From a virus: a stretch of DNA of 24,991 bases. Below the pieces are notes generated by a model. That model was not told where the DNA came from and did no database searches. It worked only from the letters and a program-made list of their open reading frames with translations. A program made the translations under genes and the position numbers. Where the stretch lies: the IMG/VR virus record IMGVR_UViG_3300011114_001043, positions 1-24,991 of that record; one strand, written 5' to 3'. Positions 22,093 to 24,991 of the stretch are shown here, in pieces; the stretch's first letter is position 1, and every line of letters starts with the position of its first letter.

Positions 22093-22251
22093 ATGACGAC
22101 CGCCAATGATGAGAACCGCGGCCCCGGCTGGCGCGAGTTTTGGCAGAGCCTAAAATGGCTAGAGGCCGAAGGCTACATCGAGCTCTTTTACGATAAGAAC
22201 GGGCAAGAGACCGTGAGGATCGCGGAAGGGGCGGAAGGCTACACCCTGTGA
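22093..22251 (+). CDS. Small protein of unknown function before the lysis genes
   Basis: A 52-residue soluble protein (MTTANDENRGPGWREFWQSL and WLEAEGYIELFYDKNGQETV) starts at ATG 22093 and ends in a four-base overlap (GTGA) with the next gene. The WREFWQSLKWLEAEGYIELF segment resembles the recognition part of a winged helix, but the protein is very short. AAAGG lies only three bases before the start. The tight coupling supports a real gene. No function is assigned. Confidence 0.6.
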   Translation: MTTANDENRGPGWREFWQSLKWLEAEGYIELFYDKNGQETVRIAEGAEGYTL

Positions 22252-22511
22252 GCTCTGACCAAGTAGTGGAATTATCGGAACGGCTCGCCCTGGTCCGCGA
22301 ATCCATCGCTCGGATCGAGACCCGTCAGTCCGTAATCCTAGAAGTGCTAGAAAGATCCCAAGCCAGCCTGGGCGAGTACCACGGCCGCCTCCGCGAGATG
22401 GAAAACGCCTCCCACTCTTTAAGGACAAAGATCTGGCTTATCTCCGTCTGTGCTGGGGCGGCCTGCTCAATGATCTGGGAGCTATTAAAGCGGCGCTTTT
22501 CTGGCCTTTGA
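22248..22511 (+). CDS. XhlA-like coiled-coil protein with C-terminal membrane helix
   Basis: The 87-residue protein starts at GTG 22248 inside the preceding stop. Residues 5-58 form a likely coiled coil (VVELSERLALVRESIARIET, VLERSQASLGEYHGRLREME) and residues 63-79 a single membrane helix (IWLISVCAGAACSMIWELL) followed by KRR. This order, soluble coiled coil then one C-terminal helix with a basic end, is that of XhlA-type proteins that work with holins in phage lysis modules. It lies directly before the holin candidate and its stop is inside the TTTGACA motif. Confidence 0.65.
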   Translation: MSSDQVVELSERLALVRESIARIETRQSVILEVLERSQASLGEYHGRLREMENASHSLRTKIWLISVCAGAACSMIWELLKRRFSGL

Positions 22512-22513
22512 CA
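22507..22513 (+). promoter_or_regulatory. TTTGACA start-associated motif, copy 8
   Basis: TTTGACA contains the TGA of the preceding gene (22509-22511) and ends 14 bases before ATG 22528. A nearer ATG at 22523 opens a frame of only five codons, so the 14-base spacing selects the start of the holin-like gene. Confidence 0.5.
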
Positions 22514-22527
22514 CTAGGCCCGATGGC

Positions 22528-22695
22528 ATGGACATATTAAATAACATCCTCAACAACTGGCAGGCATACTTGGGCGCCCTCTCGGCAGTGTTAGTGGCGG
22601 CGATCGCCGTGGCGGCCATGGTCCCAGGGGACGAGCCGGAAGCCACCCTGCAAAAGATCGTCGATTTCATCGCCCGCTTCTCCGCTAAAAAGTAA
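22528..22695 (+). CDS. Holin-like small membrane protein
   Basis: A 55-residue protein with a short N-terminal helix (MDILNNILNNWQAYLGALSA), one hydrophobic helix (about 15-32, ending AAIAVAAMVPGDEP) and a charged amphipathic end (EATLQKIVDFIARFSAKK). The size, single helix, Pro-Gly-Asp turn and Lys-rich end are like small phage holins that set the time of membrane opening. It is directly upstream of another small membrane protein and shortly before the endolysin. TTTGACA lies 14 bases before this ATG; no Shine-Dalgarno sequence. Confidence 0.65.
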   Translation: MDILNNILNNWQAYLGALSAVLVAAIAVAAMVPGDEPEATLQKIVDFIARFSAKK

Positions 22696-22701
22696 AAGCA
22701 G

Positions 22702-22869
22702 ATGATCACTGGCATCCTAGCTTTGCTGGGGGCGGTGGCAGGTATCGTCCTGTGGGTAATGAAAAGACGCACTCCCTTGCAAAGGGACTACGAACAGATC
22801 GAGATCGATCGATTAAAGAGGAACCGTGATATCGATTCGTGGTGGTCTAACCGTCCTTCTGGTTCTTAG
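22702..22869 (+). CDS. Small single-helix membrane protein of the lysis cassette
   Basis: A 55-residue protein: a membrane helix (residues 2-20, MITGILALLGAVAGIVLWVM) followed by KRR and a charged tail with QRDYEQIEIDRLKRNRDIDS. Its 3' part overlaps the lipoprotein gene at 22826 in another frame. The nesting is like inner/outer spanin pairs (Rz/Rz1), but here the basic residues after the helix predict a cytoplasmic tail, and the tail is short, so a normal inner spanin is doubtful. A second holin or antiholin is an alternative. Confidence 0.55.
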   Translation: MITGILALLGAVAGIVLWVMKRRTPLQRDYEQIEIDRLKRNRDIDSWWSNRPSGS

Positions 22870-23080
22870 TGCGCTCTCCTCCTGTGCCACGCTCCCGCGC
22901 ACAGAAGGCCCGCCACCGACGCCGGACACGATCACAGACCTCATCATGCGTTGGGACGCCATTGAGCGCCGTGTCGGTCATTGCGATCCGGCTTACCGCG
23001 ACCAGTACGTCCAGGCGCTTAAGGCGCTTTCTGATAGCTTGGCGGAAACTGCAAAGTCCAACGCCCGCGAAGGACGATGA
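22826..23080 (+). CDS. Lipoprotein, possible outer spanin
   Basis: The 84-residue protein starts at GTG 22826 within the preceding gene. ISIRGGLTVLLVLSALSSC is a signal peptide with lipobox LSSC, the Cys at 20 being the lipid site; it continues ATLPRTEGPPPTPDTITDLI, Pro-rich as in Rz1-type outer spanins, then a helix (EDRY-type residues: DQYVQALKALSDSLAETAKS). The nested start, lipobox, proline segment and place before the endolysin all suggest outer membrane disruption at lysis. A GAGGAACC lies just before the start. The stop overlaps the endolysin ATG (ATGA). Confidence 0.65.
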   Translation: MISIRGGLTVLLVLSALSSCATLPRTEGPPPTPDTITDLIMRWDAIERRVGHCDPAYRDQYVQALKALSDSLAETAKSNAREGR

Positions 23081-23583
23081 CCTCCCTAGCTGAGTCTAAC
23101 GCCCGCACCCTGCTGGCGATAGAAACCCTTGCGCCTTACTTCCAAAAACGGGTAAGGGGATGGTGCACCGAGATGGTGAACAGCAAAATCCCTCCACTTA
23201 TCTACTGCGGCCGCCGTACCATGGAGGAGCAGACTGCCCTCTTTGCGATTGGTAGATCCGCCCCTGGTAAAATTGTGACCAAGGCAAGGGCAGGGGAGTC
23301 GTTTCATAATTTTGGATTGGCGTTTGATTGGGTGCCCTTGAAAATATGGACTAAGAATCCAGATTTGTACGTGGCCGATTGGGACGATGAAACCGCCTTT
23401 CGATTAGGCGAGCACGTCGGCCTGTCCTTTGAGCTGGCATCCATAAGCTTTGAGACGGGTCACCTACAAGCGGCGGAGTACCCGTCATGGCGTGACATTC
23501 CACGCAAGGATGTGGAACAACCCACCCAGCAAATCGTTGCAAAAAGTGTAAGTACCCGTCGCGTAAAAATGAGGCGTCCATGA
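23077..23583 (+). CDS. Endolysin, M15 family L-Ala-D-Glu / D-Ala-D-Ala peptidase type
   Basis: This 168-residue zinc peptidase should cut peptidoglycan peptides at the end of infection. It has the M15 pattern: IYCGRRTMEEQTALFAIGRS at 42-61, GKIVTKARAGESFHNFGLAF with H77 and D84 as zinc ligands (motif SxHxxGxAxD), and ETGH at 126-129, where E126 is the likely catalytic base and H129 the third zinc ligand (ExxH, as in VanX). The usual catalytic domain fills about 140 residues; the C-terminal 25 are polar and basic and may aid envelope binding. There is no signal peptide, so a holin is needed. It overlaps its neighbours by four bases on each side. Confidence 0.93.
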   Translation: MTSLAESNARTLLAIETLAPYFQKRVRGWCTEMVNSKIPPLIYCGRRTMEEQTALFAIGRSAPGKIVTKARAGESFHNFGLAFDWVPLKIWTKNPDLYVADWDDETAFRLGEHVGLSFELASISFETGHLQAAEYPSWRDIPRKDVEQPTQQIVAKSVSTRRVKMRRP

Positions 23584-23924
23584 CCGAATCACCCGCCATT
23601 CATAGCCCTATGTCTGAGGAGCACGAAAAGCACCTCGCGGGGATTATCAATGATCTAGCTAGGGACGTGTCCAAAAAGTATCGCAAAGGGCAAGAGGAGC
23701 ACGGTGGCGCCCTGTGGCGTCGGCCCGTGTGGAAAGATGCGTGGGACGAAGTTTTGGATCTGTGCACGTACGTCCACACCCTCCGGCTACAGCTTTCCGT
23801 CATTGCGGAGCTCGCCCTGCAAGGCGCGGCCGACGACTCACTCGCAGCCTCCCAGAGCAGGGAAAACTGTAGACAAATCTTAGCAGTCCTACAGGGGTTC
23901 CCGTCCGCCCAGGACAAAAAGTGA
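23580..23924 (+). CDS. MazG-like nucleotide pyrophosphohydrolase-like protein
   Basis: A 114-residue helical protein with KKYRKGQEEHGGALWRRPVW at 35-54 and DEVLDLCTYVHTLRLQL at 58-74. The Y-x-x-G-x-x-x-H-G-G-x-L then E/D-x-x-D-L-x-x-Y pattern is that of phage MazG-like proteins, in which acidic residues bind magnesium to cut nucleoside triphosphates. Here DEVLD supplies D58, E59 and D62, but one typical acidic helix motif may be reduced, so activity is not certain. The start is an ATGA overlap with the endolysin; the end overlaps the next GTG. Confidence 0.6.
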   Translation: MTESPAIHSPMSEEHEKHLAGIINDLARDVSKKYRKGQEEHGGALWRRPVWKDAWDEVLDLCTYVHTLRLQLSVIAELALQGAADDSLAASQSRENCRQILAVLQGFPSAQDKK

Positions 23925-24664
23925 ACGTAGTTAAAAAATGGAAGAGGTGGCTGGCAGTGTCCTGTTCCCACGGTCACCTGGCTAACCCGGCCGCCCTTAA
24001 GGCCGCTCTTGAAATGAAGAAGCGGTGGAAGCCAGACGTCACCATGCACCTTGGCGATTTTCTGGATCTATCCAGCCTGATGGGTAGCGCCCGTAAAGAT
24101 CCTGATAATCCTGAACGATCGATCTCCATCCGTGAAGACTTCGACGCTGGGCTAAATTTCGTCCGCCAGCTGGGCGTAAACTACCTTTTTGAAGGGAATC
24201 ACGAACATAGACTCACAGCATTACAGACCTCGCCTAGCGCCATCGTGGCGCACTGTTGCATGTCTGCAAAGTCGGAGATCTACAACCTGTGCAAGGATCT
24301 AAAGGCGGAGTGGGTGCCGTACGATATCGAGAAGGGCTGGCGGGATCTGGGGGGCACCGCGTTTGGTCACGGCTATATGTTTAACGAATCATCTGCCAGG
24401 GACCACGTGGAAATGCTCCGCAAACCAGTAGTCTTTGGGCATCTGCATCGGGTCGATCGAGCGGCCGGGAGGAGCATAGGCGCCCCGGTGGGCTGGACAA
24501 TTGGTTGCCTAGCGGATATCGGATCTATGCACTACGCCAGGAGAATGAGATCCGTCACACGCTGGCAACACGGCGTCGCCTGGGGCGAGTACTCCGACGG
24601 AGGGCAGGGGTGCACCGTGCAAGTCTTGTCGCCAGTGGAGGGGCAATGGCGCTACCCAATTTAA
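23921..24664 (+). CDS. Calcineurin-like metallophosphoesterase
   Basis: The 247-residue protein has the metallophosphoesterase motif set: SCSHGH at 14-19, HLGDFLDLS at 43-51, EGNHEHR at 91-97, GHGYMF near 149, and GHLHRVD near 173. The usual first motif DxH reads CSH here; as I recall, related phage proteins share this Cys, so it may be a family feature and not damage, and metal binding could differ. The substrate (nucleotide, nucleic acid or phosphoprotein) is unknown. It starts from GTG in a four-base overlap. The last 19 bases overlap the next gene. Confidence 0.85.
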   Translation: MNVVKKWKRWLAVSCSHGHLANPAALKAALEMKKRWKPDVTMHLGDFLDLSSLMGSARKDPDNPERSISIREDFDAGLNFVRQLGVNYLFEGNHEHRLTALQTSPSAIVAHCCMSAKSEIYNLCKDLKAEWVPYDIEKGWRDLGGTAFGHGYMFNESSARDHVEMLRKPVVFGHLHRVDRAAGRSIGAPVGWTIGCLADIGSMHYARRMRSVTRWQHGVAWGEYSDGGQGCTVQVLSPVEGQWRYPI

Positions 24665-24972
24665 CGGGCGACTGGGCTACGGCCCTACAGAATCACATCG
24701 CGGAGAGGACAGAACGTCCGGCGCCTCCGGGTTGGCTTACCACTCGGGCCATCGCCAAACTTCTTAATATTACGCCTACCCACGCCAGTCGTAATTTGTC
24801 CGAGATGGTTAAAAAAGGAAAAGCAGAGATGCAAAAATTTTCCTCACCCGTTCTAGTCCGTCATCCTAACGCACTCAACAGCTCCGGTCCCCGCCGTCCC
24901 TACACTCGGCTCACGCCTTTTTTCCGTTTGATAAAAGAAATTAAAAAAGATTCTAAGCGAGTAACCAATTAA
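24646..24972 (+). CDS. Winged helix-turn-helix DNA-binding protein
   Basis: The ATG at 24646, preceded by GGAGG four bases away, gives a 108-residue protein (MALPNLTGDWATALQNHIAE and on). Residues about 29-60 form an HTH: GWLTTRAIAKLLNITPTHAS followed by RNLSEMVKKGKAEMQKF, a recognition helix and wing as in MarR/IclR-like regulators. The C-terminal end is basic (RLIKEIKKDSKRVTN). It may regulate late genes or adjacent genes beyond the window. A longer frame starting at 24505 exists, but most of it overlaps the metallophosphoesterase and it lacks a ribosome site. Confidence 0.7.
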   Translation: MALPNLTGDWATALQNHIAERTERPAPPGWLTTRAIAKLLNITPTHASRNLSEMVKKGKAEMQKFSSPVLVRHPNALNSSGPRRPYTRLTPFFRLIKEIKKDSKRVTN

Positions 24973-24981
24973 GTCCTACCA

Positions 24982-24991
24982 CCCCCCCCCC
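24982..24991. repeat. Terminal run of ten C residues
   Basis: The window ends in ten C residues directly after the last gene. As it is at the very edge, it may be a sequencing or assembly artefact of a contig end and not phage sequence. Confidence 0.6.

Noticed and set aside
24505-24645. Upstream extension of the winged-helix gene to 24505
   Set aside because: The extra residues overlap the metallophosphoesterase, are Arg-rich shadow-like, and GGAGG is positioned for ATG 24646.

Overview
The window is one continuous late-gene block of a tailed double-stranded DNA phage (or prophage), with every gene on the plus strand. It carries packaging, head, tail, receptor-binding, lysis and a few accessory genes. 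No integrase, replication gene, tRNA, insertion sequence or CRISPR array was recognised. Lipobox-bearing small proteins and an M15-type endolysin fit a Gram-negative host. The host phylum cannot be read directly. Many starts lack a Shine-Dalgarno sequence, which suggests a non-proteobacterial host (a PVC-type bacterium is only a guess). A long flexible tail is inferred from the tail tube, frameshifting chaperone and tape measure genes and the absence of a recognisable sheath.

Layout: 1-72, tail end of an upstream gene. 73-2470, small and large terminase (lambda A-like). 2467-7410, head module in lambda-like order: W-like joining protein, portal, an unusual membrane protein, protease fused to scaffold, major coat, head-tail connector. 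7418-12084, an accessory block of five tightly coupled genes that interrupts the structural genes: two glycosyltransferase-like proteins, a radical SAM protein, and the two halves of a thiamine-diphosphate E1-type enzyme (beta-like, then alpha-like). 12100-16215, tail completion protein, tail tube, chaperone pair made by a -1 frameshift, and tape measure. 16217-21932, distal tail, fibres and a lectin-like adhesin, with several AT-richer segments. 21934-23583, lysis cassette of very small membrane and lipoprotein genes plus endolysin. 23580-24972, a MazG-like protein, a metallophosphoesterase and a winged-helix DNA-binding protein. The sequence ends in ten C residues.

Signals beyond the genes: (1) TTGACA occurs nine times on the plus strand by eye, and eight copies lie 13-20 bases (mostly 14) before an ATG, often containing the upstream stop codon; one sits inside the protease gene before an in-frame ATG that would give a free scaffold protein. 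(2) C CCA AAC at 13698 opens a 69-codon -1 frame that completes the tail chaperone. (3) GAAATCCT occurs three times, each time between a hairpin and a start codon. (4) The accessory block uses ordinary Shine-Dalgarno starts, unlike most of its neighbours, so it may have arrived as a unit. Its late position and gene content suggest that a modified sugar or small acyl group is made and transferred to virion or host surface components during late infection; this is an inference.
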